Assembly (NCBI GenBank): GCA_016648135.1
Contig: JADDOH010002610.1
Coordinates: 62,001 to 126,000 of the forward strand
Reading direction: 5' to 3'
Length of the DNA: 64,000 bases
Source of the DNA: Agrypnia vestita
Taxonomy: Eukaryota > Arthropoda > Insecta > Trichoptera > Phryganeidae
Positions 53,317 through 64,000 of this stretch are shown here, piece by piece (positions within the stretch are counted from its first letter, which is position 1; every line of letters starts with the position of its first letter). The position numbers and the translations under genes were made by a program. The notes beneath the pieces are model-generated. The model had not been told where the DNA came from and searched no databases. It worked only from the letters and a program-made list of their open reading frames with translations.

Positions 53317-55417
53317 TAAGCAGGGGTCCTGCATCTAGCGCCCGCCCTGCCACTAGCCTCCCGTCACGTTAACTTCCAATCTCGGTTGCTATTCTGATAA
53401 CATTAATGATATTTTTTGATAATATACATGGCGTTCTATTATGATAGCGGCAGTTTTGAATTAAATCTGTTATATCTGCAAATCGTTTTCAATGTTCCGA
53501 GTGTGTTGAAAGTGAGGATACTCCTTCTTCTTGTAGATCTGAGGATACAGTTTTTCTTAGAATATGAATAATACTTGACAGAGGTCGTCTGCATGCTTTC
53601 TTACCATCTAGTACCGCCTACCTTCCTCTCATCTCCTAGCCGTTGGACTAACGTGTGATTACATACATTGAGGTACAATATCCATTGGGTTTTTCAGTTT
53701 TTAACTAATTAATTGAATAGCTTTTAATTCAGTATGATCATCTGATCCACTATCATCTCCACGTGGTGAAAAATGGAAAAATGCAGGATTTAGAGTTTTT
53801 GCTTGTTGATATACATATTTTAATTTCCTTGCTGTTAACGACCATCACACATTTTTGTGTTTACAGTTTTGACTGTGCATTTGCCTTCTGGACTCGACGG
53901 ACAGTTTGTTTTTCACATTGATCTTCTGGAGGATGACTTACTTTGCACGTCTATCTGTCATCGAGCACTCTAGTGCATATAAATATGTTCTTACTCCGAA
54001 TCCATGACTCTAGGCCGTATTATTCTAGAATTAGTAATTTAAAAAGAAAATACATTACGAGTTAACTGATCCAAACTGACAGCCGATGCAAATGAATATA
54101 ACTTGACAGACTCGATTCTAAATGACGTCGACACAACCTTTTGCTTTTTTTTTGCAATCTGTCACTGTTCAATATTGACTTTCAAATGGTAAACTTTTCG
54201 ACTGATTTTTAATTATTATTTTTTTCATTCATTCATCATAGAGAACCCCGAAACTATCCTCACTGCTGAAGAAGATGATGATTTTCCTCAGTGATTTTCT
54301 CTTTTAGCTAGTATCCATCTTCTTTTAGAAATCATCTTTCCGCGATAGATTTTGTGTTGACTGTGTCAACATTGGAGTAAATTTCGCATGGTTGTATACA
54401 CTTTGGTTTTTCTAAAGACTACCTCGCAGTTTCTTGGTTTGCTGTCTTTTGTCAAGGTCATGGTTTATAGAACATTTGAGACTCAAAATGCATCCAGTGA
54501 CAATTACATATTCAAACGAACTACAAAACTTTAGAAATTCAGTCCAAAATCTCTGCACAAGATTGTGTTATATTATAATATTTTACAACGGTGTACTCCT
54601 CTGGACGAGCGTATTGCTTCGCTATATTATTAGTTTTGACATTTTCCGGGTGGACTATTCATTAAGAAGGACTTTTAATACTCATCTCTTCATTTTAATA
54701 AAAGCACTTAAGGCTGGACTTAGCATATTTTGGCATTTGATTTAAAAAATGTGGGTTTTTATTATTCATTTATGTATATCAGAATGTATATGCTAGACTA
54801 CAATTTTTTAGGATGATGTTTCTGTGTATTTTCATGTTTATACTTCGACGTAGAACTTCGACTATATATATTTAATATTGTGGTCTCTTTCTATCGTAAC
54901 CTTCCATTCTAGCAACAAGTGCATAAATTATAATGAAACTCCGGTATTTATACGATATTGGATTCAGATGACGTCTCAGTCTTGAAAGAGCACAATCTAA
55001 CCACGCAAAACCTCGAATTTGACAGTTTTAAAAGAAATGTCCAGCTTTAATAATAGGACCGATATAAACATTTTTTAGTAAGATACTATTCAGTTTTTGA
55101 CGTAAAACTTTGTTTTAAAACGTAGTTTATGCTAATACAAAGCCTTTTGAAAGCATCAAAAAGATTAATAATGTCTTCCAATTTCAGTGGTTTAAAATTT
55201 AATTAATTTTTATTTTGCTAATTTTTTAAAAATCAATTTGTCTCTGTAATATGGCTTCAATATCATAAGAAACCATATTCCGTGTAGTCAACAATTGTTC
55301 TTAATAAAACACTCCTTTGGCATATTAAAAACTAATTCAATGCTTGCAGTCTTTCTAGGAATTCCTATTTGTCTTTATTATGACAAATGTTATTCCATAT
55401 TTAAATTAAACACTTGT
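53317..55417 (+). other. Probable 3' UTR of the host gene, first part
   Basis: Unique AT-rich sequence after the stop, with a first AATAAA at 54698..54703, just before a fragment of the TTAA palindromic family (54712..54825), and further AATAAA-like sites beyond. The 103-residue frame at 54434..54745 has no domain. The exact transcript end cannot be decided from sequence. Confidence 0.4.
54712..54825. repeat. Arm fragment of the TTAA palindromic family
   Basis: TTAA (54708..54711) then GGCTGGACTTAGCATATTTT and GTGGGTTTTTATTATTCATT, CTAGACTACAATTTTTTAGG, as in 30689..31490. Confidence 0.6.
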
Positions 55418-55421
55418 TTAA

Positions 55422-56072
55422 CCCTTTTAGTGCCATACATATTTTGTCAAAATATGCTAAAAATGCCAGTAAAAAAGTGCATTTTCATAGATAATTTATA
55501 TAAACAGCAAAAACACTTTATACACTAATTTTCTTAATTTTTTCAACATTCTCTTCAGAAGATTTCAAACTGTGATAATAAAAACACAGAAATTGAATAC
55601 TACATATTTATTGACAAGAAAAAATATTAAAAATTTACAAGATTTATTTGCAAGAATTGCGTATTTGATTGTGTCATATTTCCAAGGTCATCCTCAAAAT
55701 CGCTGCTCACACTAATAACACGCAACCTCCGATGTACAGGAACCACAATATCACTTCCGCTATCGCTCTCATAATCACTAACGCAGTTTTCAAATTGTTC
55801 TGTCATTTCAACATCCATATCTGAACTTTCACTCGTGTTCGACATCTTGAAATCAAATTTAGGATTATAGAAATAAATAATAATAGCAGTGTTTATAGAA
55901 AAAAGTGTGATTGAAGAAAGTTAGAACGCAATTAATAAAAATATGAACGCGGGAACACGACCGTCACTGACGCACGCCAAGAGTGAACTGTCGAAACGAG
56001 CGCTGTCGCGCCGGTGGCATTTTAGGCACACCTTACCTAGGAGCGCCACGGCGCTTTTCGGCACTATAAGGG
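55422..56072 (-). mobile_element. piggyBac deletion derivative (651 bp)
   Basis: TTAA on both sides (55418..55421 and 56073..56076), inverted ends CCCTTTTAGTGCC and CCCTTATAGTGCC, the CCC-start typical of piggyBac elements. Inside, in minus orientation, is the start of a transposase frame (55627..55845) truncated by deletion, followed directly by the 3' terminal part. GC-rich leader near the 56,000 end. Non-autonomous. Confidence 0.8.
55627..55845 (-). pseudogene. piggyBac transposase N-terminal remnant (72 residues)
   Basis: Starts with an ATG about 225 bases inside the element end and encodes an acidic Ser/Asp/Glu-rich stretch ('MSNTSESSDMDVEMTEQFEN', then 'VHRRLRVISVSSDFEDDLGN'). The N-termini of piggyBac transposases are of this kind (acidic, SDSE-rich, then a basic patch). 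The DDE catalytic region and the Cys-rich C-terminus are gone, so it cannot transpose by itself. The stop follows 'LQINLVNF'. Confidence 0.65.
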
Positions 56073-56076
56073 TTAA

Positions 56077-59000
56077 GATCACTTTTGAGTTTAATTACAC
56101 ACTACATACTATTTGAGAGATTTTATGAAAACTAGAACTTCCAGAATTTGAATTCAAAAAGTTTTTAGTGAAAAGGTCTTGTCTAGGTTATGGAGTAAAA
56201 TAACCATTAATGTTGTATATAACTTCTGATGAATAATAAAACCCACCTTTTTGTTAAAAAAAATGCTAAGAGTTTAGTTGAAAGTTCTTTCTTAATGTAA
56301 ATGATAATGAATGACAACCAATTGCATTTAATTACAGAAGAAGAGGTGATCTATTCCACACTTGCACATTAACAACGACAGTTTAACAGACAAGTACCGA
56401 AAAGTATATTTTTCTTCATTAATGGTTTATTAACATTTAAGTTTTGTACGTGAAGAAATTTATCATCATTATATGTGAGAACCAATTAGACTACTGAACT
56501 ACCCGGCGAGGCGTGGCGGGGCGGATTTTTAACTTTTTATAACAAAACCACGTAAACGAATATTAAATAATGAAACACTGAAAATAACTCTTAGATAGAT
56601 CTACTGAATATATTATTACAATATGTAAAATTATTAAATATTATTATGAAATATATTTATAACGGCGTCTTACTAGGAGGGGAGTTGGGAGCATTTTTGC
56701 AGTTTTTGGCATATTTTTAAAAGATTTGATATATACGTGTTTAAAATAATTTGTAATATATTAATCAATTTTTTTTCAGTATGTAACAATTTATTGTTTT
56801 AATTTTTTGATTATTTTTATAATTTCGTTTTCCTTTGTTGTATAAATATAATCTGCCATTACTTTAGGGTTTTTTTTGTGATAATTTTCAGTGATAATTT
56901 AATTTTCATATAAAAAGTCTTCATATAAAAATAGCACACTTTCTGATTACGTAATGAGAAACTGGTATATTTTTCTACAATCAAATTACACCTAATAAGA
57001 GGTTTTTAACATATACTAAACTTTGCTCGAAGGTTATTTAAAATATTTTTTTTACAAAATAAGTTTTTCATATTTATATAATTTTTTTCAAGACTTTTTA
57101 TAAGGAAACTTTTAGGCTTTTAATTTTTGTGTGTGAGGTCAATACGTGTGTGTGAGTTGCAAAAAACATTTTTTAAAAAAGCACGAACCGCATCAATGCG
57201 TGTGTAATGTTAAATTCCATTTCCAAAATCTTTGTGTTTACGCAAGCACTTTATAGATTGTTTATAATTTAATTACTAACCTGTACAGTTATTACCAATG
57301 GAATTGACGGCATGTTTGGGATTTGAAGTATTATTAATGAAAAATATTTTTTTCCATTGCCGACTGATATTATTCGCAAATTAGATTTTTGAATTATTCG
57401 TAAATTCAATTATTCTTTGGCTCGATTTAATTCATTTTTTATTTTTTTTACATCATTCTATGGGTTAACTAACCATCTATTTAACTCCATTGACTCTTGA
57501 TATCACAATATCATAACTAATAAATAGGAAAATAGAGGATTATTGAAAATAATTTTCTAGTAATAGTGGCAGTTTGACAATTGATAATTGTTCTTGGAAG
57601 CTCTAGAAGCATTTTACCAAAAGCATAATAATTTTAAATTGTCCACCTATACTATTAAATCAGTTACAAACATGTTAATCTCAATAATTTTTTTTTTTAT
57701 AGTTCTCTTTATATTTTTTTATAGTTTTATAGTTAAATTTTCAATCACAATTTTTATAGTTCTAATTTCGGCTGTTTAGGCCATTATCAACTGAGAAAAC
57801 ATAAGTTAAGTGCATCAACTGATAAAACAAACCTTTACTGACAAATTTCTGAGAGGAGACATCAAAATCTCATTATTTTATATATATTTTTTCATATTAC
57901 AAGTGAATAATTCAAAATAATGATTTTTAATTGAGCCATTGAAGATATTTCAGATATTTTAACAAAGTTTCCAATATTTTTTATTAAATTTTTTATTCAA
58001 TTACAAAAAATACTAATTCACAATTTGTCTTAAAACTAATATGTCTGTATTATAAAATTTAGCTTATTTGATTATACCTAATAATATTACATAGATGTAT
58101 TTAAGAACAATTTTATATTTATAAATAAATTTGTGTACATATTTTTACTGTGATTTTTGTAGGAGGGTTACGTATTATAAAGACACATTTTTTAAAGTGG
58201 ATTTTTAAAATAAAGTAACAAAAGAAATTAACTAATTTCGTAAACTACATGTGAAAAACTATATTCTAGTAATGTTTTATTGTTTAGTTCGCTTCTTAAT
58301 CTAATGTAATCTTCACAATACATTCATTATTTCATTGTGTATGTACACTATGTCACCAGCATTTTTAAAATTAAATACAAATGATTTCCTAAATATTAGG
58401 TGCTGAAGCTATGCTATAAGCTATCACCCTAGTCATACCAACATAAAGTTTAACAGTCGGTTTAAACATCTGCTGGTCAGGTGAGTTACGACATCTTCGG
58501 TACATGTTGTAGTAACATGTTTGTGCGTAAAGCAATATTTGTCATCTTACTTCACCGTTGTGATATCCCCACGTTTGGGATTTATTTCAAAATATTTTGG
58601 GGGTTCAATTCATTTTACATTCAAAGAATGTGAAAAAAAATGGTTTAAAATTTTAATGTGCAGAAATAATACACAACAACCAATCATTTATCTAATATTG
58701 ACCCTCGATAATTACAGTCATTCCCTATTTAACGACCATCTTCTTCACAACCATTTGAAAAACAAGATGGTCTCGAAACCGTAAACAAACATTGCCTATT
58801 TTGTTTCTACATAATCGGGTACAGCATGTCAAACATTAATGGAACTTTATTAAGGCATTATCTGTGAAGCTTTTAAAATAGTGTTTAAACAAAATTCATA
58901 TAATATTTATTACCCTCGCAATGCAAAGTTTGTTCCTGGCCGGTAATAATATTTACAAACGGTCCCCGAAATCGGGCTAAATTTTCATCTGTAAATAATA

Positions 59001-60292
59001 AGTCAAATCTCACAATCAAAAATCAAACGTATTAATCAAAATAAGACTATTTATTACAAATGACAAGTAATGTTATCTTTGAATACGTTTTGAGGTTTAT
59101 AAATTCATTATTTGAGGAGTAACATTTTGAAAAGTAGTATCAAATACATTTGCCAATCCAAAAACTGTACAGAACTATTCAGAGATGTCTCTGCTATACT
59201 CTTATTCTGAAATATGTCGCTTCTACTTGGAATTTTAAGCATGGCATTCAAAGTACCAACTTAGTGTCAAAAGATGCACCAGTGTACCGACACTGCTAAC
59301 AGGATATCCATATTTGACTTCTCTACTTGTACACACTTCTCAAAGTTAATTAAAAAGCTTACCAAATTTTTGAATAACTTCTGAAATTAAGTAGGACTGT
59401 CAGAAGAATATTGCAGTTGAATTATTCAGTTAACCGATCTCAAAATATTTTTCTACTGGTTATTTATTTAGTTTGAATTCAAATATTTTTATAATCATCA
59501 ACTCGTAACTAAGAAAATATCTTTAGTTAAATGCAAGCTTATAGGGAGAGTCAACTTCAACAGTGTCGAATGTTAACGATGTATAAAACATAGGTTGCTA
59601 AATGTCAGAAAATTATTTGTAACATTCATGCCGCGGTGTTTTTAAAAGCTCTAAACAAAAATTTACTACGCTGACAATATTTTTTAATTGACCATTGTTG
59701 AAATTGCTACACTTTGTTAGTGATATTTATTTTTTTGAAAGCACTGTAAATATACCCTTTTTTGTGTGATAACTGTTTATTAAATTTCTCATCTGATAAT
59801 GTTCTCGACATCCGTGTGACGCATTCGTGATCGGTATTTTGTGAGGCAGCTTTTAATATAAAATAATATTATTATTTTTAATTCAATATTATTTTTAAAG
59901 TTCAACTATTTTTTGTACGGTATTATTTTAATGATACATAATAATAAATACGAACTTTAGCAAACCCTCAGTGGTAGTATTTATTTATTTATTTTGTAAA
60001 AGTTCTCTCCGCAACTGGTAGCCGTACATTTATATCTCGTATGGCATTCGCTGTGATTTTTGAGGTTGTCAGAGTTAGAATTCATCGTCAGTCACATGTA
60101 CTTATGATTAAGATATACAATATTTTGTTTTATCACAAATGCGTCACCGTTTGTTTTTTTGTATTTTTATAAATGTATTATTATTGTTTTATTAACTTTT
60201 CTTGCCTGATTATATTGTCTAAGTGAAAGAAAGAAAATGTTTATAATATTTATTATGTCTTAAGGTTCCAACTGTACATTTTAAACACGCTA
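56077..60292. other. Long AT-rich repeat-poor stretch, possible distal 3' UTR
   Basis: About 4.2 kb of AT-rich sequence with few recognisable repeats and no supported coding frame. It ends near a clear AATAAA (60293..60298) with a T/GT-rich downstream region (60325..60345). The contrast with the repeat-dense rest of the window is consistent with purifying constraint or a long 3' UTR, but this is inference. Confidence 0.3.
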
Positions 60293-60298
60293 AATAAA
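60293..60298 (+). terminator. Candidate polyadenylation signal
   Basis: AATAAA in the context CGCTAAATAAAGTAG, followed by CATTCGATGTCTTTTATTTA. The most canonical of several candidates downstream of the host gene. Confidence 0.3.
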
Positions 60299-60395
60299 GT
60301 AGAATTTACACAAAACTGTACATTCGATGTCTTTTATTTATTTTAATATACATGATCCCTGAACATAGAAGCATAGCACATGGTAAAAAAATTAA

Positions 60396-60620
60396 ATGCG
60401 CAAATGTTTGCTAAAACACAGTACGGTAAGTAAATTACCAAACATAAATCGTAAATTAACAAAGTGTATAACAAAAATAATTTCTCTTTTGCAAAGAATA
60501 CGAAGATATGAATTCTGCAAATATATATATAATGCAATTATACTTCCTCATATCAACTACTGCAGCAGTATACTATTTTTGGCTAATGAAGAAGAATTGA
60601 CAGTATCTACTCAAAAATAA
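60396..60620 (+). pseudogene. LINE reverse transcriptase fragment
   Basis: 'IISLLQRIRRYEFCKYIYNA' followed by 'IILPHINYCSSILFLANEEE' is the segment after the polymerase motifs in many LINEs (…l..iY.aLI.PhldYC.si…). 74 residues, then stops. Flanks give no further RT motif. Confidence 0.7.
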
Positions 60621-60719
60621 ATAAATATTTTTTCAAAATTATATGAAGTTGTATGATAACTATAGATAACAAGTTTTAAAAGGAAGCTAAAGAAATATGG
60701 ATTGTGGATTTTCTTCTGT

Positions 60720-61080
60720 TTAACTGTAGCAATTTTGCTCGTTGACGTAGCTGTTCAACCAAAAATGAACCTTATCGCTGGACAAAACTTGTGGTTAAAA
60801 TGAGAATCAAGAGCAATCCCGTTTTCGGCCCACCGCCCACCGAATGTGCGACGCACAATGGTCAAACATCTTCAATTGAGTCGAATCTTGTCAGCTCATA
60901 AACCAAGATCTTTCTAAGGTGGATAGACACAGAGTCAATCGCTGTACACGATGGCGAATTGACTCACTAGTACGCTCCACAGGAGAAACAACTTCTTCGG
61001 TGAGCACTGTAAGACGTCTCTGCGGATGTTCATCATCAATTTGAAAATGCGTGTTACGAAAACGTTCCATGGTTATTCAA
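60720..61080 (-). pseudogene. Tc1/mariner-type transposase relic
   Basis: The minus strand reads 'VLSSDKVHFWLNSYVNEQNC' at about 60729..60790, the (S)DE.HFWLNGYVNKQNC motif of an insect IS630/Tc1-mariner-type transposase family. The first Asp (motif's catalytic D) is kept, the following E is K. Upstream (to ATG at 61068..61070) is a short frame 'MERFRNTHFQIDDEHPQRRL' with helix-turn-helix-like sequence. Frameshifts and a stop separate the pieces. Confidence 0.65.
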
Positions 61081-61259
61081 ATGAATTGCTCGGATGGACG
61101 ATTATATCAACCTTAAAGTGGACATAGGGCACGATAAGTTCATGAACTGAACCACGATTTTATTAAATTTGCTGAATTTGCAAGGGTGTACTGGTGAAAA
61201 GACAAACCAAACTTAGGACAAATCAGCTGTCAAATTGGCTCTCACTGAAAAAAAGTTGA

Positions 61260-61640
61260 CAATTTTAAAAACAAGTATCTAAAAAATATCCTATGTATGG
61301 GAATAGATTAGAAAGGGGGGGAGAAGTTTTTTCGCAAGGTCCTAAAGAATAAGTATGCAAAATTTGGGTCAGATAGATTTTTATAGAGAATTTATTGTGG
61401 GTAGGAAGTGTTGTAAATGGGGGGGGAGAATGCCGCCTTTGTTTTCCGCTGGGTCCTAAAGAATAAGTACGAACAATTTGAGTCAGAGATGTTAAACAGT
61501 GTAGGTTTGTGTAGAGAACAGACAGACAGAGAGACATTGAGTTTTATAGATATATTGAAGAGGGACCCACCACATATCAAGGGCCGTTTAATATCGGCCC
61601 TACATTTTCGCCATTCAATTCAGCATTTTTTTATGCTAAA
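61260..61640. repeat. Two-part dispersed repeat with G-runs
   Basis: Two similar blocks: GGTCCTAAAGAATAAGTATG CAAAATTTGGGTCAGA (61338) and GGTCCTAAAGAATAAGTACG AACAATTTGAGTCAGA (61453), each preceded by a G-run. A third, more distant one is at 62990..63030. It ends with CAGACAGACAGAGAGACATT and GTTTTATAGATATA, a common insect SINE/LINE tail. The 3' part 61550..61730 is shared inverted with 29100..29310. Confidence 0.45.
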
Positions 61641-61744
61641 GTAGTCGTCCCTCATAAGAGTGCAAGCGGCGCGAGAAGGCGTCCACACAAAACCGCTTCA
61701 CTGTCTACAAGATGCAAAGATGAAAGATGCAAAGTGGGAAACCT

Positions 61745-61990
61745 TTATATGTATAGATATACCACCTCAGCCACCCATTGGGCCCAGCAGCAAGCAATCG
61801 GCCACTATCGGCGGTGGAGAGGCATTATAGCCGCCCGCAGGATTTAGCTGCAGGCATTGAGCGAGATTGCAATTGCAGATACCAATGGCCGCGTAACGGC
61901 CACTGATTGCCGCGCAACGACCACTATCGGCCACGCAGCGGCCAGTACAGCCGCCCGCAGGGCCTAGCAATCGCAATAGCAATAGCAAAA
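61745..61990. repeat. GC-rich internally repeated segment
   Basis: Loosely repeated GCCACTATCGGCC / GCGCAACGACCACTATCGG / AGCCGCCCGCAGG units; the last two occur twice. The minus-strand open frame of 73 residues is a by-product. Confidence 0.5.
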
Positions 61991-62247
61991 CATTGATTGC
62001 TAGTTAATTATTATTATCTGTTTATTGACTTTTATTTAAAAGCAATTTTAAGATGATCCATTCAATAAGTTAATAATTTAGCAGCATCTGCAGTTTTAGC
62101 GAAGATACTTTTAGTTACGGAACTGCTCTGTGATAATTCTTTTTTATACTTCTTTAGGGGCGTCGTTGAAGTTATACTTCTTTAGGGGCGTCGGAAATGA
62201 AGTTTTGTTTACATGACACCATGCGACGGAATTTTTCACACCATGAA

Positions 62248-62575
62248 GTCTTTTTACTCCCTTTGTTTTAACTCGTAGCGTCTGCTTGCTCGCTCGCTTG
62301 TCTGTCGAAAAAACCTTGGATCGATTTTTAACCCTTTCCCGTGATCCAATAGAACCGAAACTTTGCAGACAGACTCGTGGCGACGATAAAAATGATCTAA
62401 CAAGTTTTCGTTAAAAAAATTAATAATTATAGTATAATTTTGGATTTTTTATTACTCCCTTTCGTTAGCGTCGCCCGACACGAACCCAACGCATAGGTTA
62501 AGCGCCAAACCTGTTTCCACTTGTAAATGAGAAAGGGAGTACCTATAATAAAAACTTGGTTTTTATGGGTTAGTT
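62248..62575. repeat. ACTCCC-ended dispersed repeat (copy 4)
   Basis: TTTTTACTCCCTTTGTTTTA at the left, GAAAGGGAGTACCTATAATA then AAAACTTGGTTTTTATGGG at the right; inner CCCGTGATCCAATAGAACCG and ACTCGTGGCGACGATAAAAA. Confidence 0.65.
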
Positions 62576-62579
62576 TTTA

Positions 62580-63890
62580 CTTAATATAAATTTGTTTTCA
62601 GCTTTGTAATCGCCGTCTGGCGAAATCCTCCCCGTGGTTTTTTACCTCGGTACCTTCGAAGCTCGACAGCTGCGCTGAATAACAGCCATCTCTGTGTCAA
62701 TATAGAACAGGGATCTGTAATCTTTGGATATCTTTTTATTTATCAATTCTTGCGGCTGGTTCGTTTCGCGCTTCCTCACCTTCAAAAATTTGCTCATTTC
62801 GTCGTACGGTTGTACTGTGAGAAGTGATGCGAAAGAAGTATAACTTCTAATGCGCACACGAAATATTTTTTTACGAGGTGGTTATCAAAATTTTTTTATA
62901 TCCCCTAGAATTTGTCACCTTTAAGCACCCCCGTATTTGCCTGTAACCACGGGACGTCTATGGGTAACCAGACAGAGTGCCCATATTTTGCGCAAGATCC
63001 TAAAGAGTAATAATGCAAAATTTTGTCATGATGATTCAAAAGATCATGACAAAAAAATTAGGAGCTTACAATGAATAGGCAAACAGACGTTCAGTTTTAT
63101 CTACGGAGTACAGGTCTGTTATCTAAAGCTGGCACGTACCTACTCAGTACTTACTCCAGTGCAAATTTAATATACAGCATGTATAAAAAATTCGTATTAT
63201 ATTATTTTAACTGATTAAAAATGCAATGTTTTTAAAGGTTTTTAAAGGCATTTGGTATGATGACGTTTGATATAATTGTCACATAATCTACATCTATCAG
63301 AGGTTTGTTATGTTAAACCACCCTTTTTAAAATCTATGAGTCAATTGGGTAGGTTATCGCCGTTTTCGGAATGTCTTACTCTTATTATAAGTCTATCAGT
63401 GAAATACACAGTTGTGATATTGACGCTTTAACGGCTGCTGTAGTGTGTTTGCGTACTTCAAAAACACCTCGCTGGACGCTTGCGATGTTAAATCTATCAA
63501 ATCTTTCATAAAAAGATTACTTCCATCACTGTTTTTATAATGATATAGTGCGCGTCAGTTGACTTTGGCGGATGGGTTCAAACCAAACAAGAAACAGGGA
63601 ATAAAAAAAAACATCACGCTGTATTTCGTAACAGTAGTAAAAACAAAACAATAACAGTCTCTGTCACGCTCACAAGCTTGGCCGAGTGCGAGAGAGACAG
63701 AGATTTTTCGAGATGCGTGTGCAGTGCGACGTCACCCCGTGCGCATGCGCGGGGAAATGCGTGAATGTGTTGTACACGCCAGCTTTAGTTAATCGACCTA
63801 AGTTGCCTACTATACTATACGGGTAGAATCCTGTCTGTGTTATTTTATTATGTTATGTTATTTTTTTAGTATTAGTTATTAGTTAGTTAT
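62580..63890. other. No recognised gene
   Basis: Mixed sequence with a GC-rich patch at 63640..63790 (CpG and GAGAGACAGAGA) that has no match in the window. Short open frames only (71 residues minus at 62642..62857, no motif). Confidence 0.3.
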
Positions 63891-63892
63891 GT

Positions 63893-64000
63893 ATTTCTCA
63901 ATATTTCTGATTTTATCCTCTGTAAAACGAATTTTTCTGCAAGGTTTTATCAATTTTATTTGACTTGTATCAGAACAAATGCATTTACGATATTCGACAC
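63893..64000. repeat. Fold-back family, half copy at the window edge
   Basis: TCAATATTTCTGATTTTATC, GCAAGGTTTTATCA, TTTGACTTGTATCAGAACAA match one arm of 28425..28960; the remainder is beyond the window. Confidence 0.5.

Noticed and set aside
61767..61988. 73-residue Gly/Leu/Cys-rich minus-strand frame
   Set aside because: Product of loosely repeated GC-rich units; no protein features.

Overview
This window is nuclear DNA of an arthropod, most likely an insect. It is AT-rich. It holds one intron-containing, GC-rich protein-coding gene set in a dense mixture of broken retroelements (non-LTR LINEs, a Penelope-like element), cut-and-paste transposon relics (mariner, a second Tc1/mariner-type relic, piggyBac, a TTAA-target relic), short palindromic elements and tRNA-headed SINEs. 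There are no bacterial features. The order of insect cannot be fixed from the sequence; the mix of LINE tails fits Lepidoptera but also other orders.

The only convincing host gene is on the plus strand. Fourteen consecutive coding exons (39988..53316) join in frame through GT..AG introns to give 587 residues ending in a stop codon. The first exon(s), with the start codon and presumably a signal peptide, lie upstream and were not identified. The product is a cysteine-rich, N-glycosylated, secreted or surface protein of the arthropod family annotated with DUF7042-DUF7045 domains. It has repeated modules bounded by phase-1 introns, a basic RKRR site before the last third, and a hydrophobic C-terminal anchor. 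Its introns carry short palindromic elements, SINEs, a Penelope-type terminal module, and a 147-bp tandem repeat. The 7 kb after the stop is AT-rich and may include a long 3' UTR, interrupted by a piggyBac deletion derivative.

The region 1..39987 is upstream of the recognised exons. Transposon relics there alternate with non-repeated GC/CpG-rich islands (about 5.9-6.5, 14.2-14.9, 18.1-18.3, 20.0-20.4, 22.8-23.0, 23.9-24.2, 34.1-34.3 and 37.85-38.05 kb), which could be promoter or enhancer DNA of this gene. Notable relics: a Penelope-like remnant with inverted terminal repeats that both carry a hammerhead-ribozyme-like core (2630..3318); two near-identical 760-bp elements with 3-bp TWA target duplications of the PIF/Harbinger kind (11631..12390 and 31494..32256), the second inserted exactly in the terminal TTAA of another palindromic element; a TTAA-target relic with a transposase-tail fragment (6909..8156); a mariner transposase half (24750..25229); and a likely solo LTR with a 6-bp duplication (27559..27945).

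From 60.3 kb to the end the DNA is again repeats: a LINE fragment, a Tc1/mariner-type relic, and dispersed short elements.
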